This document shows, piece by piece, positions 12,601 through 21,500 of a stretch of 21,890 nt of DNA. Where the stretch lies: NCBI GenBank assembly GCA_002751075.1, contig NAOQ01000150.1:57935-79824 (forward strand), given 5' to 3'. Made by a program: the position numbers and the translations under genes. This DNA comes from Ichthyophonus hoferi. Lineage: Eukaryota > Opisthokonta > Ichthyosporea > Ichthyophonida > Ichthyophonidae. Positions within the stretch are counted from its first letter, which is position 1, and each line of letters begins with the position of its first letter. The notes under the pieces are model-generated. The model saw only the letters and a program-made list of their open reading frames with translations. It was not told the origin of the DNA and did not search any database.

Positions 12601-13149
12601 ACTTATTTCTCTATCTGCCTTCTCTCTCTCTTTCTTCCTCTCTTGGTGCTTTCCTATACCTATAGCTACTGCATTTAGTAGATATTGTCAATGAACGGCA
12701 AGAAGAGCAAGCCAATCCACAGTCTCCTATGCGTCCTGTCATGGTGCATTGTAGTGCTGGGATTGGTCGAACAGGCACCTTTATTGCTGTAGACAGCTGC
12801 ATCAAATCTTTACAGGTTGGTTTGGATGAGATCCTGTGATGTATCGGTGTGTGTATTGGTATATATTATTGTTATATTCATGTTTGTACTATACTATCCT
12901 ATACTATACATATACTATAATTTCTATTACTATTACACTATCTTATCCTATATATATATATATATATATATTATATTTATGATTTTCTGTACATTTACAC
13001 GTCCATACATACGTACACAGGAAACTGGCTGGGTAGATATGGTAGGCACAGTGGATCATATGCGACAACAGAGACAAGGGATGGTGCAAACTGCACAGCA
13101 ATATCTCTTCTGCTACATAGCGGTGGTAGAATCCTACATGTCTCGATAA
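3671..13149 (+). CDS. PTPN9: Sec14/CRAL-TRIO - protein tyrosine phosphatase (PTPN9/MEG2-like), complete, 20 exons
   Basis: Non-receptor tyrosine phosphatase with an N-terminal Sec14 lipid-binding domain. The family (human PTPN9, 593 aa) sits on secretory vesicles, binds phosphoinositides and acts in vesicle fusion and receptor signalling. Exons: 3671-3694, 4782-4913, 5240-5320, 5530-5651, 6387-6495, 6685-6795, 7622-7684, 7959-8060, 8496-8606, 9074-9118, 9169-9180, 9936-10013, 10367-10440, 10702-10781, 11313-11383, 11717-11805, 11915-11977, 12222-12309, 12666-12815, 13021-13149. All phases join, giving about 577 aa. CRAL-TRIO is roughly residues 15-215 ([39 protein letters not shown]). The PTP domain is about 310-575 with pTyr loop [51 protein letters not shown] (Asp about 476), P-loop [11 protein letters not shown] (Cys about 514, Arg about 520) and Q-loop [10 protein letters not shown], so it should be active. 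The start has a good context (AATATGG) but exon 1 is only 8 codons and inferred. The 12-nt exon 11 is uncertain. The linker between domains is divergent, and the Sec14 C-terminal LGG is not evident. Confidence 0.9.
3949..3975. repeat. TACC tetranucleotide repeat
   Basis: About six perfect TACC units within the first intron of the PTPN9-like gene. Confidence 0.9.
4289..4312. repeat. AT dinucleotide repeat
   Basis: About 12 AT units in intron 1 of the PTPN9-like gene. Confidence 0.9.
5469..5493. repeat. TA dinucleotide repeat
   Basis: About 12 TA units, ending some 35 nt before the acceptor of PTPN9 exon 4. Confidence 0.9.
7728..7925. repeat. Degenerate TACTA/CTATA pentamer tract
   Basis: Most of the intron between 7685 and 7958 consists of decayed ACTAT pentamers, with short clean runs such as TACTATACTATAAT. 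It is the same family as the tracts at 8299-8421, 10309-10355, 18236-18256 and, inverted, 21811-21890. Confidence 0.7.
8299..8421. repeat. CTATA pentamer repeat
   Basis: Two runs of TACTA/CTATA pentamers flank a decayed centre. The right run (about 8388-8421) is nearly perfect. It lies about 75 nt before the acceptor of PTPN9 exon 9. Confidence 0.85.
8574..8917 (+). repeat. Tandem duplication copying an exon end and donor
   Basis: Two diverged direct copies of about 166-178 bp. Copy 1 starts inside PTPN9 exon 9 at GATTATCTAGAGGGCCC (8574), continues through the donor and into the intron, and ends at TGAAAATGATTGGATA. Copy 2 starts at 8740 and ends near 8917. The copied exon tail reads [11 protein letters not shown] against [11 protein letters not shown] in the real exon, and the GT after it is kept (GTGGTATAT). 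No good acceptor precedes it, so it looks like an unused remnant inside the intron. Confidence 0.85.
8965..8997. repeat. GATA tetranucleotide repeat
   Basis: Imperfect (AGAT)n run with AGAG variants, directly following the tandem duplication in the same PTPN9 intron. Further AGAT-rich sequence continues to about 9040. Confidence 0.75.
9259..9282. repeat. TTATA pentamer repeat
   Basis: Five near-perfect TATAT pentamers in the intron before PTPN9 exon 12. Confidence 0.8.
9886..9928 (+). other. Inverted heptamer pair before a 3' splice site
   Basis: TGATTGG (9886-9892) and CCAATCA (9922-9928) could form a 7-bp stem with a 29-nt loop. The right arm ends 7 nt before PTPN9 exon 12 at 9936. Pairing is inferred only from complementarity. 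Confidence 0.5.
10309..10355. repeat. Short TATACTA pentamer tract
   Basis: Decayed ACTAT pentamers immediately before the acceptor of PTPN9 exon 13. The TACTAA string at its right end (near 10345) would suit a branch point about 20 nt before the exon. Confidence 0.6.
10553..10625 (+). other. Inverted heptamer pair inside a PTPN9 intron
   Basis: TGATTGG (10553-10559) and CCAATCA (10619-10625) are perfect complements separated by 59 nt, within the intron 10441-10701. The intron also carries CCAATCA just after its donor (10445-10451), so it holds three copies of the heptamer. Confidence 0.45.
11410..11427 (+). other. Double G-tract (G7-T-G7-T-GG)
   Basis: Two runs of seven G separated by single T, 27 nt downstream of the donor of PTPN9 exon 15. 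The runs could split into four GGG blocks and so form a G-quadruplex in the transcript. It is the only long G run in this AT-rich window. Such a run could equally be a simple homopolymer expansion. Confidence 0.5.
12948..12972. repeat. TA dinucleotide repeat
   Basis: About 12 TA units in the last intron of the PTPN9-like gene, about 50 nt before the final exon. Confidence 0.85.
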
Positions 13150-13178
13150 GAATAATATTAATACCAGCAAGGCTATTC

Positions 13179-13204
13179 AGTTATATATATATATATATAT
13201 ATAT
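13179..13204. repeat. TA dinucleotide repeat
   Basis: About 13 TA units, 30 nt after the PTPN9 stop codon and therefore probably inside its 3' UTR. Confidence 0.9.
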
Positions 13205-13420
13205 TTACTTTTGTTTACTACTTAACTAATCCTTCTAATTTGCTATTATTTTTTATTATTTTTTAGTTTTATGGCTTAGCATTGATTGGTGGGTTTAAAC
13301 GTATATTTTTAGGGAATTAATTTCTGTCGAAAACACTTTTATTTGAAATTTAAATGAATACCTTCACTTTTAACGGATATTATTAAACAGCTGGAAACAC
13401 TAAAGTAGGAGTGAATGAAT

Positions 13421-13426
13421 AATAAA
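13421..13426 (+). terminator. Candidate PTPN9 poly(A) signal AATAAA
   Basis: Canonical AATAAA 272 nt after the stop codon. A second AATAAA lies at 13656-13661. Either could be used, and in AT-rich DNA the hexamer is common. Confidence 0.35.
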
Positions 13427-14646
13427 AGAAATGACACATACAGATTGTTCTAGTATGTGTAAAGGTTCATATGCGATAACCGTAATCTATCCATGATGTC
13501 AATAACGGTATATAAACAGGCCTCATACGGGTTTTGAGGTATGGGTTTTGTTGCACGTATCTTTTGTATTTATTATTAAGCCGTTGACATATAGGCTGGC
13601 TCGTTCTACGTTGTAGAACTTGGAGCATAGTGTTTACGTCGTTAAGTAATTAATTAATAAAGACAGGAAAAAAGCAAACAGAAATATTACAAAAAAAAAA
13701 AAAGCTTTAAGATGTGAAAATAATTAAGAAAGGACATAAAATTAGTAATAACGAATAATTGAAGGAAATACAAAATAAATTTACTTAATGTGATTTTTAA
13801 TATTATGGGACTATATACATATAACGATTGAAAATATGTTCACATAACATAGAAGGTATAAAAATGAAAAGTACTATTAACATATTTTGAATTTTATAAG
13901 CAATAACTGATACAATAATTTTATTAGAGAAGGCCGTACATAAGAAAAGGTACAGTATTTATTTCTTAAGTTACTTGGTGCTGGCTGAATATATTATTGC
14001 TGTTGGAAATATTGATCTATTGCTTGTTTTGCTACCCCTAGTCTGATTAGCTCAATCATTGGCCAAATCAATATTTATTTTTGTTATTCCGTTTTTATTG
14101 GCTATATATTAAAATCAAGGTGCTAGGACTAGTTTCTAATGGTGCATTGTTGCATACGTGAGCCACATTGCTTTTAAGCTAAATTCTATATAAATTAGTA
14201 TTATACCATTAATATTATTCGTTATATTTATAAATAAAGATTTTAAATTGGTTAGTTTCTACTGATAATTTTCCATTGGTTTAATATCCGGTTATTTATT
14301 CAGATTGATGACAACCTCTAACTTGTCGATCTTCGTAAGAATCCAACGAATGTAAACTAGTGGGAACGTATACATCACAGGAATATGTATTATTTATTAA
14401 GTTTTATGAACAAAATATCAAAAATTACATTACGTCCTGGGCTTTATTATTCAGCCTACGAGTGTGAATTGCTCCACATAAAAAGCCCGTCATAACACCT
14501 GTTACACTCTTTTTCTTTTTTGTCTAAGCATTCTACTTTGAAAGATTGAGACGGCTTTACACTGGCTCTATCAACTTGTACATAACGTGCATATACCTTT
14601 ACGAGAACACTTGCTAACTCATAGACTCCACACGTACAATAGCGTT

Positions 14647-17600
14647 ATGTTTCCAACCTTTATTATTCATACAATATGGTAAGTAATAACCTTTAAAGCA
14701 GCTGCATTTAAAATATATTCGGTTTTCTTTTGTTTGAAATGTCACAATATTTTAATTCTGGTGTGTATTTGAATTTACAAGTTTATGAACGTATATGTAG
14801 ATATTCTTTTACTTTCTTGTGTATTCTTAAGTTGGGTCAAAATTTTACACCAGTTTGTATTTATGCATGAAAAATTTAAGTCACTGAACAATTAAGACTA
14901 AATTTTAAAGTGTGTTTAACGTGTTCCTTGACCAACAAAATGTGTTAACGGTCATTTTGTTTTTATTCTATTCCGATTCTCGCTTTTATTTTAATTTCTA
15001 TTGATATATTTTTATAGGACATATATGGCACAGTGTGTCTGTGATTAAGTAGATTAGAGTAAGTGAAAAAATAAGAAACTTAAAAGAAAACATAGGGAAT
15101 AACTACTCGCTTTATGTTTTGATTCATAGGGTCGTACGGTGTGCTTTTAATGCTTACTTACTAGACCAAAACGACACTATATTTAATATGGTCATTTTAA
15201 AAAAAATATTATACTTAAATACTTCATATTGTATAGTGTTATAGATGAGAACATAGCAATCCCCTTGCATTATCGGAAATAAAAATAAAATGAAAATACA
15301 TGTTACTTAAGAATCATATCCAGAGACGATAGTAAAGAAACTCCATTTTACACTATATTCTGATAGAATTCTACCTTCTCCCATATCAAAAGTGCATCAT
15401 TTTTTTTTGTGAAATTTTAAGTTTTTATTTGTCTCTGGCTCCAAATGTAATGATTTAAATTTTTGTACTTTATAATTTGCTACTTTTCATATCAAATACA
15501 GTTAACTCTGTAAGACCAATGCAACTTTTATGTTAATTTATTTACAGTCCCTAATATCTTTTATGTTTGTCTTTTTTAATACATATTTAACTAAATAAAA
15601 CCTTTGCCCACTTAGTATTACCGCCAGTCAGCTCTATCCATCCTACTACAGCTACAAAGCCATCCAATCACGAGACATGGAAGCTTGTGAGCACTGGTTA
15701 CAGTATTGGATAGTGTTTAGTATATTCTCTGTAATAGAACAATTTGCTGACGTAGTACTGTTCTGGTAAGTGTGTAAAGTAATTCCATACCTCCAAATTT
15801 TACTTTCTATCTATAATACTATATTTCAGCACAATGCAATACAATACAATACAGTACAATACAACACCATTCAAAGCAACACAATACAATGCGATAAAAT
15901 TCTATGCCTATTCTAACAAATATTTTTTCTTTTGGTAAGTATTTACATATAACCTATATTGTCTTTAAGTATAAATACCTTTTTAATAAGATATAATACA
16001 GTACATATATTACATACACAATTTAATATACTTTACATGGACCTAGTGATTATGTCAAGAATATACCTTGGTAAAAATAATACATCCTTGCTCCCTCTAT
16101 CTGCACACTTAAACTATAATATATTGGCTCATTTTTAAGAACAATAATGAGTTATATAAGGCTATTCACAAGTTGTTTAACTATTGACATTTTTTTTTAA
16201 AAAAAATATGATGACCCATGATAGTATTTTTAACATTGACAGCCTATTGGGTTTTTATGAATGGATGGTGGCCTTTACACTTCGTCATATATATCGTATA
16301 ATGCATTAGTATATTACTTAAAAATTATTGCAATTTTCCTAAGGGTTTAATACAAATATGGCTGATCACTAATATCTTAACCGCGACTTATTATTTGCTA
16401 TTACAGATTTTACTACTCTATTTCATCATATATATATATATATATATATTATATTATTACGTTACTACAGTGAAGTAATCTATCCAATAGATTAGAGTTA
16501 CCCTGTAGATTCAATTAATTCACTAAGACCAATTAATTAGTGAAAACCGGCTAATGAAACAACACCAAAAACTCAATAGCAAATGTTTCCGATAGGTGGC
16601 CGTTCTACTATGAAACTAAATTATGCTTCCTCTTATATCTGGTTGTGCCGTGGACTAAGGTTAGCACTCCCTCGGTAGTATAGGAATATCTGCACGTGTA
16701 TAGACACACATCTGTATGTTTGCATGTATGTATACGTGTTGTATGTGCGTATGTATGTATGTGTGCATGTATGTGTGTATATGTGTATGTAGCTGTGTAT
16801 ATATGTCTGTATGTATGTATATACGCGTTTATTCGTACACTCACTTGTACACATACCTATAATAACTAATATCATTTATGACAACCCATATATAGGCATT
16901 AACACGTACCTACATATCTACATACATAACAGGGATTGGATAATGTTTATCATAATTGGATAGAACCAATGATATTGCAGCAGGAGCCACATGTGGACAC
17001 TGCGATAGACCAGGCTATTAGTGAGTGGTGGAAAGTCACGGTAAGATTGCGTGATAAGGCTGTAAGTTTAATACAGAGGTGGATAGCGGGCGACGATAGG
17101 TAGGTGTTTGATTGGAAGGCACCTTGTTGCTATGAAGATGCTTTGATATTTTTGGGTTTGCTATTAATGTGCTTTGATATGATTGGTGTGTGAGGATATG
17201 GCTGTAGATATATTGGTTGTACGGACATAACGTTTATTGCACTTATAGAGCCATATGTTTAGTGTGTTTTTTAATTGGGTTACAAGGTATGTGGCGTTTT
17301 TTAATTAGGCTACAATGTGTGTAATGTTTTTTATTTAGCTACAATATATGTGATGTTTTTTTAATTAGGTTAAAATGTATGTAGTGTCTTGATTGGGTTA
17401 CAATATATGTACTTTTTAATTGGGTTACAATGTATATAGTGTTTTTTAGTTGGACAATGCTGTAGGCTGTATGTCCTCACTTCTTTCCTCTCCTTCCCTG
17501 TGATGGCATGATATAAAATATGTCTCTCACATATATACATGCCTTTCTTTTCTTTAATTAAACTCCTATAACAAACACATTCCATTGGCCTACATTACAT

Positions 17601-17949
17601 TGTAAAAATCATAAACTAACCTATAGTCGAGCTCCTCTACCTAAGTACGATATCTCTGCGTTTTTCTTTGGTGCATGTATTATTATACAACTTGACCAAG
17701 GCCTATCATTGGTTAAAATATCTCTGCACATGTACTTGTATAAATATTTTGATTGGATAAATATAAATAGGATGTATGGAGAATATATATATGATCTCTA
17801 ACCAATTATACTCTTTGTCTATTACTATCTTCTGATATATGTATTGGATTTCAATCGGAATGACTGACCACAATCTAACTAATCGCAGATCATCCGATCC
17901 CACACCTACAGTAGGATGGGCACAATATCTTTCGTCCAAAATGAGTTGA
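14647..17949 (+). CDS. REEP1-4-like ER-shaping protein (TB2/DP1/HVA22 family), 5 exons
   Basis: Receptor-expression-enhancing protein. The family inserts hydrophobic hairpins into the ER membrane to curve tubules, and the REEP1-4 branch links ER to microtubules. Exons: 14647-14678, 15616-15765, 16596-16659, 16933-17099, 17889-17949. All phases join (2, 2, 0, 2) to about 157 aa. The core is LYPSYYSYKAIQSRDMEA, then HWLQYWIVFSIFSVIEQFA, WWPFYYETKLCF and VVPWTKGLDNVYHNW, matching the family pattern LYPAYYSYKA ... WFPFYYELK ... SPYTKGSSLLYRKF. PFYYE.K and P.TKG favour REEP1-4 over REEP5/6. The 11-codon first exon (MFPTFIIHTI) places 16 residues before LYP, the same as in human REEP1, which supports this start. 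The exon ending at 17099 could instead read through AGG to TAG at 17101-17103, giving a 138-aa form. The extra exon adds SSDPTPTVGWAQYLSSKMS. The C-terminal tail is short next to human REEP1-4. The third donor is GTTAGC. Confidence 0.85.
15831..15894. repeat. ACAAT pentamer repeat
   Basis: About a dozen imperfect ACAAT units in the REEP intron between 15766 and 16595. Confidence 0.85.
16428..16450. repeat. TA dinucleotide repeat
   Basis: About 11 TA units in the second REEP intron. Confidence 0.85.
16683..16835. repeat. GTATG/TGTATG-rich simple sequence
   Basis: Purine-pyrimidine alternating tract built from GTATG, TGTGTATG and similar units, filling most of the short REEP intron 16660-16932. 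The His/Tyr/Thr-rich open frames on its minus strand are translations of the repeat, not genes. Confidence 0.85.
17265..17460. repeat. 30-bp minisatellite, about 6-7 copies
   Basis: Direct repeats of a unit close to TTTTTTAATTGGGTTACAAT plus about 10 variable bases. The TTAATTGGGT core recurs at 17271, 17301, 17331, 17361, about 17389, 17416 and 17446, so the period is 30, 30, 30, about 28, 27 and 30. It lies in the last intron of the REEP model (17100-17888). Several copies carry ATTGG, and one has the full TGATTGG. Confidence 0.85.
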
Positions 17950-18150
17950 CGATCCTAAACATTTTTTTTTAAAATTGCTTGACTATTGAAAGGTTTTAAA
18001 CATTTAAAACAAACCAGAAAGGAATATTAAACTGTAAATATATTTTCTGAGTTGTTGATTGGTTGGCTTGAAATCTAAGATGTACCAAGAAAAATCATGC
18101 GTGTTATATCCAGTTGATCTCTTGATTTAAATTTGAAAGTTATTTTAAAA

Positions 18151-18156
18151 AATAAA
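18151..18156 (+). terminator. Candidate REEP poly(A) signal AATAAA
   Basis: AATAAA 202 nt after the REEP stop codon, and the nearest canonical hexamer downstream. Confidence 0.35.
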
Positions 18157-18235
18157 AATGTGTTGATATACACCTGGAGTGATAACATCAACTAAGACCT
18201 CGTATATTTAGTTTCGCTACCTCTCTCCCTCTCTC

Positions 18236-18256
18236 CTATACTATACTATACTATAC
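18236..18256. repeat. CTATA pentamer repeat
   Basis: Four perfect CTATA units between the convergent REEP and WDR74 genes. Confidence 0.85.
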
Positions 18257-18349
18257 CCCATCCTATTCCAACAGAAAACCCATTTGTAAGCAACAATTTT
18301 AACAACGCTATATAGACTATTATATTACGAAATTTCTTTTTTAATTATT

Positions 18350-18355
18350 ATAATA
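18350..18355 (-). terminator. Candidate WDR74 poly(A) signal ATTAAA
   Basis: On the minus strand ATTAAA, a common variant hexamer, lies 211 nt after the WDR74 stop codon. It would end the transcript about 200 bp short of the candidate REEP signal, leaving the two convergent transcripts unmixed. Confidence 0.25.
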
Positions 18356-18565
18356 TTGTCGTAAATGATACTACAAATCTCCTGTTTGGACTAATCCGCT
18401 ATACCATATGCAATAACCTAATGCCGTTATACTCTTATTAAGGGAAATAATATATGTAACATATTTAGCACTGTGACATCTTAATAGTGGACTCCGATAG
18501 GACCATTAAGATATGTACAGAATTAAAATTAATGACCTATGGGTATGTAGAATTAATCCACCCAA

Positions 18566-21500
18566 TCATTCGTCCGATTTCTTTTTCTTCTTAGGGGCTT
18601 TAGTTGATTCGGCCGGGGTCACGCCTGCCTTAGACTTCCTTTTTATCTCTGTGAAGAGAACCAATTGACACGTTAGGAATCGTAGTACTAATTACATAAA
18701 AAGATAGATAGCTAATCGCTAGGGAAGGTCAAGCATATACATATATACTACATACATATATAAATATATAAGGTAGAGAAAAAGTATTTACACATCAGAG
18801 AAATATCAAGTCACTACCACTACATTATAGATAGTATGTAGATAGCGTCAAACTACTCTGCCACACGAAAACACTTACGTTTCTTATCCTTATCATCCTC
18901 AACCTCTACCATAGTGTCCCATACATCAACGTCAGGCACCTCTTCTTCCTTTTCAGCTTCCTTCTCGTTGCCTTCTTCTACAGAGTATACAGTACATGTT
19001 AGAATAGGAGGGGTGTAGTAATATGAAAACTCGGTAAAATTTAAATAAATAAACATATATATATGAAATTGAAGTGCTATTTGATGCATGTTATACTAGA
19101 ATAAGATATGAGTTCGTATTATATAGTGTATTAAATTGTATATTATATTATATTATAGTAGAATGTAATAATCCAAACCTTCTTATTTTTTATTGGTGTG
19201 CGTGAGTGTGTAGAGCCAGGGAATGCATGAATAACGCGATATAAATAAATTAATGTTATATTTAATACATCTTATATGTAGTGCGAGTATTAGTGTTTTG
19301 CAGAACACTAAAAATACAAGCATTATAAGTTAAAAACACGTATTCTAACCATTTACTAATAGACAGGCTAAATCCCACACTATCACCCTATGTCTTTCAT
19401 ATACATGTACTACCATTAAACACAGCTTATATAAAATCCTGCACCGCTATAGATGATTTTATAAATCATAAGCACATAAAAAACTGTATTTAAAATTTAA
19501 AATAAGGACAGATATCTCACCCTTTGGCTTAACATGCTTAGGTTCCACAATCTTCACCACACCCTCATTAGCAAATAGAGTGCAATTAAGCCTCTGTTTA
19601 AGATACACCTGTGATTGGATGAATAAAATAGAGAAAGGATAGAAGATTGAATTAGGGGGTTGATAAAATACTTCACACCAAGTTAAGAATTATGATTGGC
19701 CTAATTGACAATTATCTCTTTCTTACTAATTACTATAAATTAATAGTTAGTCTTACCTGGCTAATGAGCTTCCCAGTGTTAATATTATGCACTCTAGCAT
19801 AGCGATCCAATCCCACGGACGCTACGAATGGCAGGCTATCATGACACATGATCGACCTATACCAATCAAATGTTAGCAAAGGGCTGATTGGTTGATAAAG
19901 TAACCATAATAGATAAAAACGCATATCATTGGCTTAATAAAAAAATAAACAAGATCGATGGCGTGGTTTCAATGATGAATGATTCTTAAAACACTGATGA
20001 TTGGTTGATTCACCCAGTGTATGAACGTGCAATTAACTTAGTTACCTGTCTCATTAAATCAATAATTAATGCGTGAAGGTGGATAATTAACGACATAACT
20101 GTCATCCAAATGACAGGCCAATCATATGGAGAGAAGTATAAGATATATTATACATTCATCAATCTCCAGAGGATATGTACTTAGCTAATTCAATCAAAAT
20201 GCCTGACAATACAGTTGGGTAAAAAGATTATAACAAAGATTGGATAGGATTAGTTATAAAATAAAGTAATGTGATTATTCCTGCCCACCCACATAGCACC
20301 TATCCTATGACGTACATATACAACCCATGCATGACACGTGACATTCCACCAACCTGATTGATCCTGAGGCACCCTTGAATCCCTGGGAGAGACGGCGGGT
20401 CTGAATGTCCATTGCCCGCATCTCGCCAATACTATTGGCAAAGATTGCACTCCTGTTGGCGCGTTTATGTATAATAGTATGTAAGTATGTAAATTTTTTA
20501 ATATAAAATATAAGCGTAACTATTTTTCTACGTATATATAAAAGAGATGGTCAATTTTATACACAAGAAAAAAGCAAGTGAAAGAGATAGGTAAATCTAT
20601 CACATTAAGAAAATATAGAAAAGGTTAAAAGTTAAAGTTATATAGGGATCCATTAACATATCAGAAATAACGGCGTATAAAGCAGACTTTTATAAACTAT
20701 CGTCCAACACACAACCTACCTGCCATCGTGCGACATTCCCAGACTCATGATTGGATGATCACCAAAGGCTAGATTAGCTACTGGTTTACGATGAGCACGT
20801 GCATCGTACAGCCGTACCTGATTAGTATAAGACTCAATCAGCATGCTTGTAGTATACCCATATATGCATGGTTAAAATTATTCGGGTAACACCCCTACTA
20901 GATATATTTATTGTGTAACTAAACAATTAATCGGGAAAATTGCAATCAACCTGGTGTTTTGATTGAAAAAGAATCATGCATGGGTGCCCGGAGGAAGATA
21001 AGACATTGGTGCTTAAGGTATACGTGCAGGGGATATGCTAGGGACACCAATCATATCGACCCTGCTATGTAAACTATAAATGGCAGTTGAATCCATGATG
21101 TGTGTTGATGAATGGCTTTCAATATGTAATAATAGAAAATAGAAAACGTCAATGAGTACAGTAACTAAACCTATACTTATACCTATACCTATATCTGTAT
21201 CTATAACCACAAAAACATAGGGGTTATTACGTGGTGGTGGGCTGTAGTGACTACAATCTGTTGGCCGTTTGTCTCAGGGACAAAGTGTAGATCAGTGACC
21301 CATACAGGTACTCTAAGGTCCACTTCGTCATGTGTTACCTAATAGTGAAAAACACGTTATCAGTTATGAGTATTCACTAGCACTCATTAGTGCTCATTGG
21401 TACTCATTGGTACTTATTGGTCCTAGTAATTAGCTGAAATTAGCCCAAATTATCACTTATTAGCATTCAGTAGTGCTCATTGGTATACCTTAGTAAGCAT

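Larger units (their letters stand above)
13150..14646. other. Gene-free spacer between PTPN9 and REEP genes
   Basis: No exon-like segment was found on either strand. It should hold the PTPN9 3' UTR and poly(A) site on the left and the REEP promoter on the right. The CCAATCA/TGATTGG heptamer occurs only once here (13283-13289), in contrast to the neighbouring genic DNA. A run of 12 A lies near 13690. Confidence 0.6.

Noticed and set aside
13150-14646. tRNA or other structured RNA genes in the spacer
   Set aside because: I saw no A-box/B-box pair or cloverleaf. A covariance-model scan was not possible.
4289-16450. The (TA)n tracts as TATA-box promoters
   Set aside because: They lie inside introns or a 3' UTR, are simple microsatellites, and occur far from any start codon.
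16608-16875. Two overlapping His/Tyr/Thr-rich open frames on the minus strand
   Set aside because: They translate the GTATG-rich simple sequence in a REEP intron and run antisense through the REEP exon.
17240-17460. The minisatellite as a CRISPR array
   Set aside because: The unit repeats end to end without unique spacers, and the context is a eukaryotic intron.
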